Part shown: positions 10,106-21,341 of the stretch, piece by piece | Layout: each line of letters begins with the position of its first letter | Position numbering within the stretch: position 1 is the stretch's first letter | From: Meconema thalassinum | Taxonomy: Eukaryota; Arthropoda; Insecta; Orthoptera; Tettigoniidae | Direction of reading: 5' to 3' | DNA: 64,000 nucleotides | NCBI GenBank assembly: GCA_946902985.2 | Contig: OX336392.1 | Coordinates: forward strand, 19,566,716 to 19,630,715 | Position numbers and translations under genes: made by a program | Notes under the pieces: generated by a model | Database searches by the model: none | What the model was told of the DNA's origin: nothing | The model's input: the letters and a program-made list of their open reading frames with translations, nothing else

Positions 10106-11358
10106 CGTGAGTGGCGTAAAGAACTCAATAAACAAGGAGTTGCAAGCGGAGTCAGACTGGGATACAGAAGCCAGAACATCACAATTGACGGTCTAGCCTT
10201 CGCCGATGATCTTGCAATCATTTCTGATTCATTAGAGACAGCCACGGAACAGATTAATCAGCTTAGTGCACAAGCAACGAAGGCAGGACTCCAGATCTCC
10301 TTTGAGAAGACTGTGCTCATAACTAATATCGTACCGGCACCCAAACACCTTGCTGTGGAACAAGGAAAAATTAATAAATAATAACAATGTTATTGGTTTT
10401 ACGTCCCTTTTAACTACACTGGCTTTTAGAGACACCGGGGTGCCGGAATTTTGCCCCGAAGGGGATCTTTAACGTGCCAGTAAATGTAGTAACACGGCTC
10501 CCTCGCATTTGCGCTCCCTCAAATGCCAGCTGACTGCGCCACGTTTCGAACCTGCAACCTCGGGCTCAGCAAGCGAGAACGTTACCCCTTAGCCACGCAG
10601 CCAGACTAAGGAAAAAAGGAAAAATTAAGCGAGTTGCAAAGTTTATGTACCTGGGAGAAATTATAACACCTAATGTATCAGAGAAATAAGCATTCACATC
10701 ACGCATGACCAAAATGGAAATGGCCTACCATTTAACTAAGGACATCTATAAGAAAAGGTCAATAACCTTCAACGCAAACTAAAACATTACTGCAGTGTCA
10801 TCCGTCCGGAGGTCTTGTATGCTTCGGAATGCCTCACGATGAACAAAAAAGGCTTGGTCGAAAAACTGGAGGCCAAAGAAAGAAAAATTTTGAGAAAGAT
10901 ATTGGGTCCCATCAAAGATAACGGGGAATACAGAAGACGGCATAACCATGAACTATATACTCTTGTGGAGAAGATAAGTGACGTCATCCAGGATAACATT
11001 TTTTGGACATGTGAAACGAGTGAGCCCAGCGAGACTGACCAACCGCAACATAACTTATTTCAGGAGAGGAAAACAAAATGGGCCTGGTTCATTGAACTGG
11101 ATAAAGATCTGAAAGAAGTGGGGATTACACCAACAGACATTCAGGAGCGCGCCCCTCTCAAAAGGAAACTTGAAGCTTGCAAAGGTTTCCAAGAAAAACC
11201 GAAGCTGAAAACGGGAAAGATTTGGGCCCAGGAACGGAAGGAAGTCCACCGAGAACGAATGCGGGCCTACTGGGCAAACATGAAAGCCAGTAGAAGACAG
11301 TTGGAATGGCGCGGTCCATAGATGGCCTATACGAAATGAATGAATGAATATAAACATT
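10106..11358 (+). pseudogene. Non-LTR reverse transcriptase fragment (RTE-like), split by a SINE
   Basis: Upstream part (10106-10374) encodes part of the RT palm: NITIDGLAFADDLAIISDS, where FADD replaces the usual YxDD, then AGLQISFEKTVL. A 241-bp SINE interrupts it at 10375-10615. Beyond it the protein resumes (GKIKRVAKFMYLGEIITPN), with in-frame stops and a shift, then YASECLTMNKKGLVEKLEAK and RKILGPIKDNGEYRRRHN from 10815 and a lysine-rich C-terminal extension to 11321. A short (AATG)n tail follows at 11337-11348. It lacks endonuclease and N-terminal RT, so it is a 5'-truncated dead copy. The same family lies in opposite orientation just downstream (11395-12238). Confidence 0.75.
10375..10615 (-). 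mobile_element. SINE-4 inserted in LINE, perfect 13-bp TSD
   Basis: Flanked by AAGGAAAAATTAA at 10362-10374 and 10616-10628. Head at the right (complement of a B-box: CGTTTCGAACCTGCAACC), body includes GGGGATCTTTAACGTGCCAG and TTGGTTTTACGTCCC. The same family on the plus strand is at 25753-25931. Confidence 0.9.
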
Positions 11359-11394
11359 AAAATTAGAGAACAAAAATAGCATTATTTATATATT

Positions 11395-12238
11395 TTTTTA
11401 GTTCCGTTTTGGCCGGCTGTGGACCACGTGGTTCTTATCTCTGGCAGCTTTCCTCCTAGCCCAGTATTCCTTCATTCTGGCACTGTGAATGTCCTTCCGC
11501 TCCTGAGTCTATTTCACACCTACTCCTGGACGCACAGCTTTTGCTGTTAGTGACTGGAGAGACTCTGATGTTCTGACTAAAGTCTTGTATTTATTCCTGT
11601 CATAGATGTTACTGGGGTCAATATCCAATTGTTCAAGGTCTTTCCTGACTAGTTTCGACCACTAGGCGTTAGTTGCTTTCCCTCTAGAGACAGTGTTGAA
11701 AATTCTGGTGGTGAGCCTCTGATTATCCATTCTCACAATATGACCATAGAAGATCAGCCTCCTCTTCCTCATGGATGTTGTAATGCTCTCAACTTGTTCA
11801 TGGAGATCATTGTTGTGCCTGATTCTATACTTGCCTTCCTCTTTAATAGGGCCCATGATTTTTCGCAGAATATTCCGGTCCTTCAGCTCCAATTTCCGGA
11901 GTTGTCCTTTTCTGACCATATTTAGACATTCTGAGGCATATAGTACTGATGGTCTCACTACAGTACTGTAGTGTCTGAGTTTGAAATTCATTGAGAGGGA
12001 TTTGGATTTGTACATATTCTTGCATAGGTGGTAGGCTCTCTCCAGTTTGATGCATCTGTCGTTCATGGCCAGGTCTTCATTGATGTTTGGGGTTATCCAT
12101 TCTCCTATGTATTTGAAGGAGTTAGTCCTTCGTACTACTTTGTCCCCCAGTGGGATTGACTCGGGCGCATCTCTGATGTTGCTGATAAACTGTGTTTTGT
12201 TGATGGCGATCTTTAAGCCTACTTTAGCTGCTATATAG
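11395..12238 (-). pseudogene. Non-LTR reverse transcriptase fragment (RTE-like)
   Basis: Reading leftwards from 12238: AAKVGLKIAINKTQFISNI, KVVRRTNSFKYIGEWITPN, KLRHYSTVVRPSVLYASECL, RNILRKIMGPIKEEGKYRI and MRKRRLIFYGHIVRMDNQRL, ending in a stop at 11662, with decayed 3' sequence to about 11395. These are the post-palm and thumb regions of an RTE-like RT, closely related to 10106-11358. The 5' side is cut where SINE-1 lies (12250-12583), and no palm motif remains. It is not functional. The pair is convergent, which may promote rearrangement but could be coincidental. Confidence 0.75.
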
Positions 12239-12249
12239 TTAATTATAAT

Positions 12250-12583
12250 GAAAATGAAAATCCACAGCATGCTTCCAGTCTCCGACCGGGTCAGGAATGG
12301 AATGAATGAAGGCCCCATCTAGCGGCGAGGATATGAACTGTGCCGGCTGCCGAGGCCTGACGCACTCTTCTGGGGCATTGATTAAATGAATGGCAGATGA
12401 AATGAAATGATAGTGGAGAGTGTTGCTGGAATGAAATTTTGACAGGGAAAACCGGAGTACCCGGAGAAAAACCTGTCCGCCTCCGTTTTGTCCAGCACAG
12501 ATCTCACATGGAGTGACAGGGATTTGAACCACGGATCCAGCGGTGAGAGGCCGGCGTGCTGCCGCCTAAGCCATGGAGGCTTC
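12250..12583 (-). mobile_element. SINE-1 copy, perfect 13-bp TSD
   Basis: Uninterrupted tRNA-derived SINE flanked by AGTTAATTATAAT at 12237-12249 and 12584-12596. Head at right (B-box complement GGGATTTGAACCACGG; A-box in GCCTAAGCCATGG complement), A-rich tail at left. It serves as the intact reference for the nested copy at 3978-4648. Confidence 0.92.
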
Positions 12584-12599
12584 AGTTAATTATAATAAT

Positions 12600-12994
12600 T
12601 TAATAAATTAAAATGTAGAAACACATAAAAGTAAAAAATTGTTTTGCCCTATAAAGGATTAACATGGTTTACCGTGGTTTCCCCATTTTCTAGTCCAGGA
12701 AAATGCTGGGATGGTACCTTCGAATTGGCCAACTCCTTGACCATTTTCATTCATATTCATTCATTTCATCTCTAATTAACTCCCCTCATGAGGTTAGCTC
12801 TTACTGATTAAAGTATTAAATATTCAATGTTAAACTTCCAAATCATTCATTGATAAAAGTTTAAATTAATACTTCAAAATATTAAATAATCAAAGTTAAA
12901 CTTTTAAATCATTAACTGATTATCCGTTAAAACAAAATCAACGGTTTAAAGCAAAAAAAAAAAAAAAAAAATCCGAAAGTTTTCTGTACAAGTA
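12600..12994. other. AT-rich spacer with a diverged direct repeat
   Basis: Contains two imperfect ~70-bp copies of an AT-rich segment (AATATTCAATGTTAAACTTC and AATAATCAAAGTTAAACTTT near 12819 and 12886) and a poly(A) run at 12953-12970. No gene seen. Confidence 0.45.
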
Positions 12995-13520
12995 TACGGG
13001 GCGTTCAAATGAAAACGTACGAAACGATACTGTGGGTACAATTTAGCCGCAGGATTCTCTGTTCCCAGAAGTCTTGTGGTTGTAGCAGCAGCCAATCCTG
13101 CACGGTGTCCTTTAGTTCGTCGTCCGATTGGAAACCACGGACGAACCATTAACAAACGGCCTGGACTGCTCACGAAGGGAGTGATTCTGCTCCATGATAA
13201 CGCTCGCCCACACGTCACACAAGGTGTATTGGCCACGTTCAAGTTGGAGCAACTTGAGCACACGCCCTACAACCCAACTTGTCACCCTGTGACTTCCATC
13301 TGTTTGGTCCGTTAAAAAAAAAACATCTCAAAGGAAAACGTTTCCACCGAACTAAAGGACACCGTACAGGATTGGCTCCTGTCACTACCACAAGACTTCT
13401 GGGAACAGGGAATCCTGCGGCTAGTGAAGCAATGAGACACCTGTGGTGATTACTTTTGAATAACGAATGAATTGTACCCACAGTATCGTTTCGTACCTGT
13501 TTATTTGAACATCCTTCGTA
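12995..13520 (+). mobile_element. Fold-back mariner derivative
   Basis: The right half (13112-13513) is the 3' end of a mariner in normal orientation. The left arm (about 13005-13112) is an inverted copy of its last ~170 bp: both contain ACGAAACGATACTGTGGGTA (left as read, right as complement), the CCGCAGGATTC and CCAGAAGTCTTGTGGT blocks, with a ~43-bp deletion in the left arm. Hence long inverted arms replace the normal 5' end. Non-autonomous. Confidence 0.8.
13159..13430 (+). pseudogene. Mariner transposase C-terminal fragment
   Basis: Encodes RPGLLTKGVILLHDNARPHV, holding the second catalytic aspartate of the DD34D triad (HDNARPH), then LEQLEHTPYNPTCHPVTS, a degenerate form of the third motif (usually PDLAPSDFHLF) with the aspartate unreadable in frame; an A-run at 13314-13323 breaks the frame. 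Downstream frames keep PQDFWEQGILRL-like C-terminal sequence and a stop. Everything upstream of the second catalytic residue has been lost and replaced by an inverted 3' arm. Dead copy. Confidence 0.75.
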
Positions 13521-13525
13521 ATATA

Positions 13526-13949
13526 CAGAGTGAGTCATTTAAAACTTACACCGCAAATATTTCGGAAATGGGAAATTCTATTGATGTGCGGTTTTCACAG
13601 ACTGGCTTGGTGGTCGGGGGCTCGTATTTTTGGCCTATAAGCATATTTGGATAATACTTCGAACGTGTATTGTTTTAAGCAAATATGCACTTTTTTTTAA
13701 ATGGAGCAATGCCTTTTGACATTAACAAAATAAAAGTAGGGTAAATTGGAATGTCAATGCTGTTTGTTGCAGGATTCTAGTGCACGTGATTTCCGAGAGG
13801 CCGTATGTAGAAAAGTTTCCACACTAGCACTTATACATATCGGTACCGCACATGTGGTAGCACAAACAAGTAAAGAGCCCACTGATCTTCGAAGGTTGTG
13901 TTCAATATGACCGAAATATTTGCAGTGCAAGTTGTATGTGGCTCACCCA
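13526..13949. mobile_element. MITE-like element with ~45-bp terminal inverted repeats
   Basis: Left end GAGTGAGTCATTTAAAACTT followed by CGCAAATATTTCGG; right end is the reverse complement of GGGTGAGCCACATACAACTT followed by TGCAAATATTTCGG. About 424 bp, no ORF. It abuts the fold-back mariner. Superfamily not identified. Confidence 0.7.
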
Positions 13950-13987
13950 ATCTAAAATGATCTTATTCAATATTTAAAACTGAGGTA

Positions 13988-15487
13988 ACAAGTAGTTCCG
14001 TGAAGAACTATGCAGCCTATTTTCATATATCCTACTAATGTTAACTGCCACTATCAACATACAACATCTCAGTTTGATTGCTGTAATAGATTCGTAGATA
14101 TTGAGAACCGACTAAATATAGCGGATGGTCGCCATGTTGGATTTTTACGTATGTAGGTCTTAGAGTTATGTACTGTTACACGAAGATTATTGTGTACGTG
14201 TAATAATCAAACTTCAATCGCATGATTAGGACACAAGAAGTAAAAACGAGATTTTAAAATTTCGCACAGCTGCCATCATGTGGATATGGAAACAATTGAA
14301 AAAAATTAGATGCCAGTGGATTAATATTCGTATAAGGATACTGTACCAAGTGTCACTGCACTTGGATGGTTAAATTGCGAGAAACGACCATGTGAATATT
14401 TATACTTCGCATCGCCGCCATGTTGGATTTGTGATCACCAGGTTATTGAAACTCCTATAGGTGAACTTAGGTTCATAGCCCCTATGAACATTTAAAAAAA
14501 TCAGTTTGATTGCTGTAATAGATTCGTAGATATTGAGATCCATCTAAATATTTCGGATGGTCGCCATGTTCGATTGTTATATGTATAGACCATAGAGTCA
14601 TGTGCCATTAAAGGAAAATTATTACGTAGGTTCATTATTCATACTTTCACTTCGATCGCATGATAAAATAAAATCTTAATTTAAAATATCACCCAGCCGC
14701 CATCTTGAGATTATGTAAACGATTGAACTAAATTATATACCAGTGCATTACAATGTGTATAAACATTTCCTGTACCAAGTTTCATTGCGTTTGGATCATT
14801 AAATCGCAAGAAACGTCTATTTAAAATTTTCAACTTCGCTTGGCCGCCATATTCGTTTTGTAGTTAACCGGTTTTTGAAAGTCTTATAGATGAACTTCTA
14901 GTAGGGCCCTTTATCTCCGTACAAAATTTCAGGGTGATACCGCAAATAGTTTCAGAGATATAGAATGCCGGTGAAATATTTCGCACATCCGCCATCTTGA
15001 GGTTATGTAAACAATTGAACGAAGTTAGATGTCGGTGTATTACAATGTGTGTAAACATATATTGTACCAAGTTTTATTGCGTTTGGTTGGTTAAATCGCG
15101 AGAAACGTCTATTTAAAAGTCCCAAATTCGCTTGGCCGCCATGTTGGTTTTGTATATTCCAGATTTTCAAAAGTAACATAGATGAACTTCTAGTAGTTCC
15201 CTTTATCACCGTAAAATATTCCAGGGTGATATCGGTAATTGTTTCGGAGATATTGAATGCTGGTGAAATATTTCGCACAGCCGCCATGTTGGATTGGTGA
15301 GACGTAACAAAATTTGAAGGGCACGGTTGGGGTCGTCCGTAATAGTGCTGTGAACTTACTGAGTTTCATTGAAATAGCTCCGGCCGTTTAGAAGTTATTA
15401 GGGGGGACACACACCTACACACACAGACACACACACGGACAAAAGGTGATCTCATAAGCCTATTTTTTCATAAATGAAAATAGGCTA
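13988..15487 (-). mobile_element. Element A1 (family A, Helentron-like architecture)
   Basis: Left end ACAAGTAGTTCCGTGAAGAA forms a hairpin with its own continuation; right end has (AC)n at about 15408-15440, GGTGATCTCATAAGCC, and a hairpin closing AAAATAGGCTA. The interior repeats modules carrying GCCGCCAT(G/C)TTG at intervals of about 145 bp. No ORF. Siblings: 24507-25737, 28027-29529, 50306-52775, 58096-59616, 62259-63316. Confidence 0.8.
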
Positions 15488-16084
15488 AAAAAGGTTACTA
15501 TTATTCGATAAAATGGACAGTTGTACTATCGTTATTTAAATACAATTAAATCTCCTCACAGGGCGTTAAAGGCAACTCATTGGCAGGCAGACAAGAGCTT
15601 CAAGATAACCACAAAACGAACCTACGTTAGTTTTGATCGTTAAGTTATACCTTAGCAATTACAAGCTAAACGTTTATTACAATAGAACTCCAATTATCCG
15701 AATCGCCAATTATTACTCAGTACAATAATCTGGAAATTTCGACATTATTTATTCAGTGACCGAAAGTGTTCTTTTTACTCCAAACTGCTGTGCATTATGT
15801 TGCAAACCGCATTAACTTCCATCGGGTTCTTTTATGCGGTTGCAGCTGTTTTCTAACCGCCTTAAAGTGGATAGGACGACACACTGGAGACTAGCGTCTC
15901 GTCAAGCACCTGTGAGACCTGGCTGCACTCGAACAATATCAGCTTCAAGCAATGACGTAAGACAAAACTAAAATGAAAGAAAATGTAATCTCTCCTTTCT
16001 CCTGACCGGATCGTCTTCCCACACAACACTCATATACACCACACCCCGTTCCTCACCACGCAAACAATGTAAACCTCATTGAAA
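15488..16084. other. Unassigned spacer
   Basis: No gene or known element recognised between element A1 and the hAT derivative. Confidence 0.4.
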
Positions 16085-16092
16085 CATATAAC

Positions 16093-17151
16093 TATGGCCC
16101 GGATTCTTAGGTTTTTACCTATTTTTTCTCACTATGTAATTACCAATTTCAACACATATGTTCGTTTCATACTTGCTGGAGCAGAATATGTGAATTTCAT
16201 TTCACCTAAATAGCTTTTTTTGTCTTTTTATAATAAAGATTGTTATTTCCCCATTGAAATGCACCGTAAAATTATTTCCGCCGCGATTACAAGCAGTAGA
16301 ACGGAGATAGTTCAGGTTACTACCGTTAAAAGCAGTACACTGATGATAATTGCTGTTTTGAGGGGACTAACATCTAGGTTATCGGCCCCTAATGGTTTGG
16401 GTGATAGTGAATGAAAACTATAACTAATACTAACTACAGACTTACTTACTTACTAAAAGAAATGGTAAACAAATAAAAGGGTAAGGCAAATAAAGGACAG
16501 GAAGAAAAGAAATGCCCTCAACCCTCGAAGAACGAGGATTTAGGGACTTGGAAGGAAGGAGAGCCATGAAAGGCAGATAGGAAAGGGGAAAGAGGAGAGC
16601 CCCCCCCCAAAAGTCAGTGGAAAAAGGAAAAAAACCGGACCCAGCTCAGGAATCCCTCGGGAACGCCAACTCCCGAACTCACCAGCCGTGAGCCCCTGAG
16701 GATGTAGCAATATCCAGGGTGCACCATTATTGGTGGGGCTACACACACCCTGCCTCCTTGAGGGCCTTGAGCAAAAGGCAGGAGATAACATGGAAAGAAA
16801 AAGAAGGCTGACCCCTCGCAGAAGGAGGGTATCAGGAAAGATGAGACGAGGGCCAATTAAGGCGGGAAGGGAAGAGACTCCCTTGGCCTTGAATACCGTA
16901 ACACCGTCGGGGTCGGAAGAGAACAAGAGTTGACCCAGAGAGGCCGACAGGAAAGAAGACGGAGAGGAGCCCGGCACAAGTAACAATGAACTTTTGTGAA
17001 ATCAGTTCATAAATAAATTTCACAGAAATAAGAAAAACAGAAAAGTTATTGCTGCCTGTATTGATCCTGGAAGAAAAACCTAAAATAACCCATTTTTAGA
17101 ATACAAGAAACCTAAAGTGAAGGTTTAAGCCACCTAAAAATCCGGGCCCTA
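16093..17151 (+). mobile_element. hAT-type non-autonomous element, copy 1
   Basis: Terminal inverted repeats: left GGCCCGGATTCTTAGG, right complement of GGGCCCGGATTTTTAGG. Flanked by an 8-bp near-match CATATAAC/CTTATAAC (16085-16092 and 17152-17159), the TSD length of hAT elements. Related to 30102-30941 and 53238-53957 through the TIR. Most of its inside is occupied by a reverse copy of repeat E; the BED finger seen in the other copies was not found. Confidence 0.75.
16335..16990 (-). repeat. Repeat E, reverse copy inside hAT
   Basis: Tail at low coordinates (complement of the CCGATAACCTAGATGTTAG block at about 16363-16390) and head-side body at 16900-16980 (complement of GACCCCGACGGTGTTACGG). 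The ~29-bp minisatellite of the longer copies is missing here. Confidence 0.8.
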
Positions 17152-17834
17152 CTTATAACCCAAAGGTGATGGAGTTTAGTACGAGGGTGGATCCAAAAGT
17201 CGTTGCCCCCTACTTCCTTTAGCCAAATACTAGCGGACCCGTGCGAGAAACCACCCGCCTGGATTTTCTGTTATGCGGGCTTCTTTAAATAAATTTATTT
17301 GAAGAAATCAGAGAGCAATTCATCACTGCTGCTGGTTGCACAATGAGTAGTGTGCGCCCCATTTGAACAGACTACCCGCCCGGTGCTAGTGCTATGTAGT
17401 CTGGACGCGTCACAGTTCTGCCAGGGGCTATCGTCTTGTTTATTTGCTTAAAAGCACTTTATAAACAATTAAATATATTTCAGTTTCTATGCAAGACATT
17501 TCCTGTACTATTGAGACGATTTGGAAGATTTTGGTACAAATCACACTTTCCAACTCCCCCTGGTTTAGGAGCTTGAGTTTTGTGAAACATACACCGTAAC
17601 ATATCTCTTATATAAAACAAAGTGTCCTGACTGACTCATCATCGCCCAGCCAAAGCTATTAAAGTTACAAACATGAAATTTTGGGAATATGTTCGCTGTA
17701 AGTCGAAAGCGCCCACTAAGGTAGGGTTTTCGGATATTCAGGTTCTAAAGGGGTGTTAAGGGGGTTAAACCTGCATTTCATTGAATAACAATATCTCACG
17801 AGTGGTTTCATTTGGGGATGTAATACTTGGCATA

Positions 17835-19308
17835 CGAGGCACGTCAAGAAAGTAAGTTCCGTTTGGTAATAAAATTAAATTGTGTACAGATACAGAACAA
17901 TTATTTATTGCACAACATTCTACACCTTTTAAACTACTTTTCCACATAACTGCCGAACCTTTGCTGGCATTTGTTATAGCGTGGCACAAGTTTTTGGATA
18001 CCTTCTTCATAGAAGATTGCCGCCTGTGTCTTCGACTAGTTGGAAACATCTTCTTTCAGCTCGTCGTCATTGTTGAAGTGTTGACCGCCAAGGAAAGACT
18101 TGAGATGTGTGAACAGATGAAAGTCGCTAGGAGCGAGGTCAGGCCTGTACGGAGAGTGATCAAACACGACCCAGCCAAATCCCTGTAGGAGGTTTTTCGT
18201 CACATTTGCAGTGTGTGGTCGTGCGTTGTCGTGAAGAAAAACAACACCGTTTGACAGCAACCCTCGGCGCTTATTCTGTATTGCGCGGCGCAATTTCCTA
18301 AGTGTCTCGCAGTAAGCATCTGCGTTGATTGTTTGACCACGCGGTAAGAAATCAATGAGTAAGATGCCTTTCCAGTCCCAGAACACTGTGCACATCATTT
18401 TCCGAGGTGTCAAGATTTGTTTCGGCTTAACCTTTGCTGGGGATGAAGTGTGCCTCCATTCCATTGATTGCCGCTTACTTTCAGGGGTGTCGTAAGAAAC
18501 CCAAGTTTCATCTCCTGTGACTATCTGTGTCAGAAATTCTTCGCCGCCTTCATTGTAACGGGTCAAAAACTGAAGTTTTGTTTTGTGTTGCTCCGTAAGA
18601 ATCTTTGGTACCCAACGTCGGCAAAGTTTACGAAAGTTCAGTTTTTCGGTAACAATTTCATGAATTAGTGATCGTGAGATTTGGAGAAATTCCATAGCGA
18701 GAGCACTAATTGTAAACCTGCGGTTTTCCCGGATCTTGTCATCAATCGCGTGAACCAGTTCTTCTGTAATCCACTTCGTTCTTCATCGTGCACTTCACTA
18801 CGTCCTTCATTGAACTGTCGGACTCATCTTCTCACCATTGAATCACTCATCGCATTTTGTCCATACACTTCGCAAATTTGCCGATAAATTTCAATTGGTT
18901 TCACTTTCCTAGCATTCAGAAAACGAATCACAGATCTGATTTTAAAAGCGACGGGATTTTCAATTAACACCGACATTGTACGAGTAAACATGCACAAAAC
19001 GCGTACGTGGCTGACAGCGCTCTCCAAATGGCGCACGTTTCTTCTCCTTGATACAGAGCGTCTACCGCGCATATGCGGAACTGCGCTGCAGCGGAACGTA
19101 CAACTAGTTGAAGACACAGGCGGCACACGTCTATGAAGAAGGTATACAAAAACTCGTGCCACGCTACGACAAATGCCTGCAACATTTCGGCAGTTATGTG
19201 GAAAAGTAGTTTAAGGGTTGTAGAATTTTGTGCAATAAATATTTTTTCTCTATCTGTACACAATTTAATGTTATTACCAAACGGAACTTACTTTCTGGAC
19301 GTACTTCG
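17835..19308 (-). mobile_element. Mariner element with long inverted 3'-derived arms
   Basis: 1474 bp, flanked by TA (17833-17834 and 19309-19310). The ends share AAGTAAGTTCCGTTTGGT in inverted orientation. The inverted similarity extends about 210 bp (17835-18050 versus 19100-19308) and includes the complement of the transposase C-terminus, so the 5' end has been replaced or extended by an inverted 3' end. The uninterrupted neighbouring tandem unit (GGCATATAAACTAATC at 19800) shows the empty site. Confidence 0.88.
17934..18977 (-). pseudogene. Mariner transposase (DD34D), broken
   Basis: Starts MSVLIENPVAFKIRSVIRFL at 18977, with an N-terminal HTH (RKVKPIEIYRQICEVYGQ). The frame is then stopped by TGA where a Trp of the RxWVRQFNEG motif is expected (near 18823). 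A frameshift follows near 18780, then ITEELVHAIDDKIREN. The catalytic core is intact: TGDETWV (first Asp), LHDNARPH (second), PDLAPSDFHLF (third, 34 residues between the last two Asp). A second frameshift near 18045 precedes the conserved C-terminus FYEEGIQKLVPRYNK and GSYVEK, stop at 17934. Length matches the usual ~345 residues. One nonsense and two frameshifts make it inactive, though its core could still be recent. Confidence 0.9.
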
Positions 19309-20880
19309 TATAAACTAATCATTAAAAGTAAGCAGACACGTGTCTAAGGGTTTTCGATGTGGTGTATATTATGAGGTTTAAGGGGTGAACGCGGGGGTTG
19401 AAGGATTCTTAACGGAGCGTATATCTCTTAAACAACATAGGCAAGAAGTTTGAAAGTCAGCGGAAAACATCAGCTTAAAAATAAGTGAATAGGTGTTCGA
19501 CCGTATTTATCATAAATCCAATTTAATGGGTCAATGGGGAGGGGTGAAATTCTGGAAAGAAAAAAAAAAAGAATGAAGAGGAAATGTCCTGACTGTCTCA
19601 CTCACTCATCATCGCCCAGCCAAAACTATTGACGTTAGACACATGACATTTTAGGGATATGTTCGTTGTATGTAGAAAACGTCCACTAAGGAAGGATTTT
19701 TGGATATTCAGGTTCTAAAGGGGTGTTAAGGGAGTTAAACCTGCATTTCATTGAATAACAATATATCACGAGTGGTTTCATTTAGGGATGTGGTACTCGG
19801 CATATAAACTAATCATTAAGAACTAGCTGACACGTGTCTAAGGATTTTTCGATGTGGTGTATATTATGAGGTGAAAGGATAAAAAGTGGGGGTTGAAGGA
19901 TTCCTAACGGAGCGTGTATCTCTTAAACGACATAGGCGAGGAGTTTGAAACTCAGAGGAAAACAATCAGCTTAAAAATAAGTAAATAGGTGTTCGCCCGT
20001 TTTTTTCATAAAGCCAATTTAAGGAGCTTTTGGGGGGGGGGGGGTGAAATTCTGGAAGAAAAACGTCCACTAAGGAAGGATTTTTGGATATTCACTCATC
20101 ATCGACCAGCCAAAACTATTAAGTAAGAAACATGGCATTTTGGGGATATGTTTGTTGTATGTCGAAGACGTACACTAAGGAAGGATTTTTGGATATTCAG
20201 GTTCTAAAGGGGTGTTAACGGGGTTAAACCTGCATTTCATTGAATAACAATATCTCACGAGTGGTTTCATTTGGGGATGTGATACTCGGCATATTAACTA
20301 ATGATTAAAAGAATAAGCAGACACTTGTCTAAAGGTTTTTCGAAGTTGTGTATATTATGAGGTGAAAGGGGTGAAAAGTGGGGGTTGAAAAATTATTAAC
20401 GGAGCGTGTATCTCTTAAACGAAATAGGCGAGAAGTTTGAAACTCAGCGAAAAAAAAATCAGCTTGAAACATAAGTAAATAGGTGCTCGACTGTTCTTTC
20501 ATAAATCCAATTTATGGGGCCCATGGGGAGGGGTAAAATTCTGGAAGAAAAACGTCTACTAAGAAAGGATTTTTGGATATTCACTCATCATCGACCAGCC
20601 AAAACTATTAAGTTAGAAACATGGCATTTTGGGGATATGTTTGTTGTATGTCGAAGACGTCTACTAAGGAAGGATTTTTGGATATTCAAGTTCTAAAGGA
20701 GTGTTAAAGGGGTTAAACCTGCATTTCATTGAATAACAATATCCCACGAGTGGTTTCATTTGGGGATGTGATACTCGTCATATTAACTAATGATTTAAAA
20801 AAATAAGCAGACACGTGTCGAAGGGTTTTTCGATGTGGATTACAGTATATTATGAAGTGAAAGGGGGAAAATGTGGGCGT

Positions 20881-21341
20881 AGAGGTTTTTTTACTTGTGT
20901 AATTTTATGATGTGTACTGTTTTTCATAGGAATTTGGGTAAATGGATTTTGTGTTTAGTCAGTGTGTTTAATATACTGTATCTCATTTTATTTCCTATTT
21001 ACGTTTGTGGTCGGAAACCGTGTTGTGATTGAGTGGAATTTTATACATACTATGCGACATGACGTTGGGGAGATTTTGATATTGATGTGCCATTGTTGTG
21101 CTATAGTGTGATTGTTTACTGTCTTTACCACATTATCCTCCCCATATTATTGTGCTAAGGTCCCATTCCGGTTTTGTACCGAAAATAAGGTCCTGTTAAC
21201 ACCAGCCTACACATATGGGGTACCTACAGGTTCCGCATAACCTCATGTGTTCCCGAAACGCACTCACGTCCTCTCTAAATGCCTCACAATTAAATAAATA
21301 CCTTACAAAATGTACATTTACAATGAGAGCACCGTAACCAG
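20881..21341. other. Unassigned spacer
   Basis: No gene or known element recognised between the tandem array and the GC-rich duplication. Confidence 0.35.

Larger units (their letters stand above)
17620..20880 (+). repeat. Tandem array of ~490-bp units (about 3.6 copies)
   Basis: The anchor ACTCATCATCG(C/A)CCAGCC occurs at 17634, 19604, 20094 and 20583. After subtracting the mariner insertion in unit 1 the spacings are 494, 490 and 489 bp. Each unit also repeats GGGTTAAACCTGCATTTCAT, CACGAGTGGTTTCATTT and GGAGCGTGTATCTCTTAAAC. No conserved ORF spans units. Satellite-like; function unknown. Confidence 0.88.

Noticed and set aside
11055..11382. Minus-strand frames over 11055-11382
   Set aside because: Antisense of the LINE C-terminal region.
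13988..15487. Canonical Helitron for family A
   Set aside because: One end can be read as ...GGCTAA, resembling CTRR, but there is no TC start, the hairpin lies at the very end rather than ~10 nt inside, and the empty site shows T^T instead of A^T.
16540..16986. 148-codon minus-strand frame in repeat E (and similar frames at 38224, 54310)
   Set aside because: Low-complexity serine/leucine/proline translation caused by C/T-rich repeat; the frame is not conserved among E copies.
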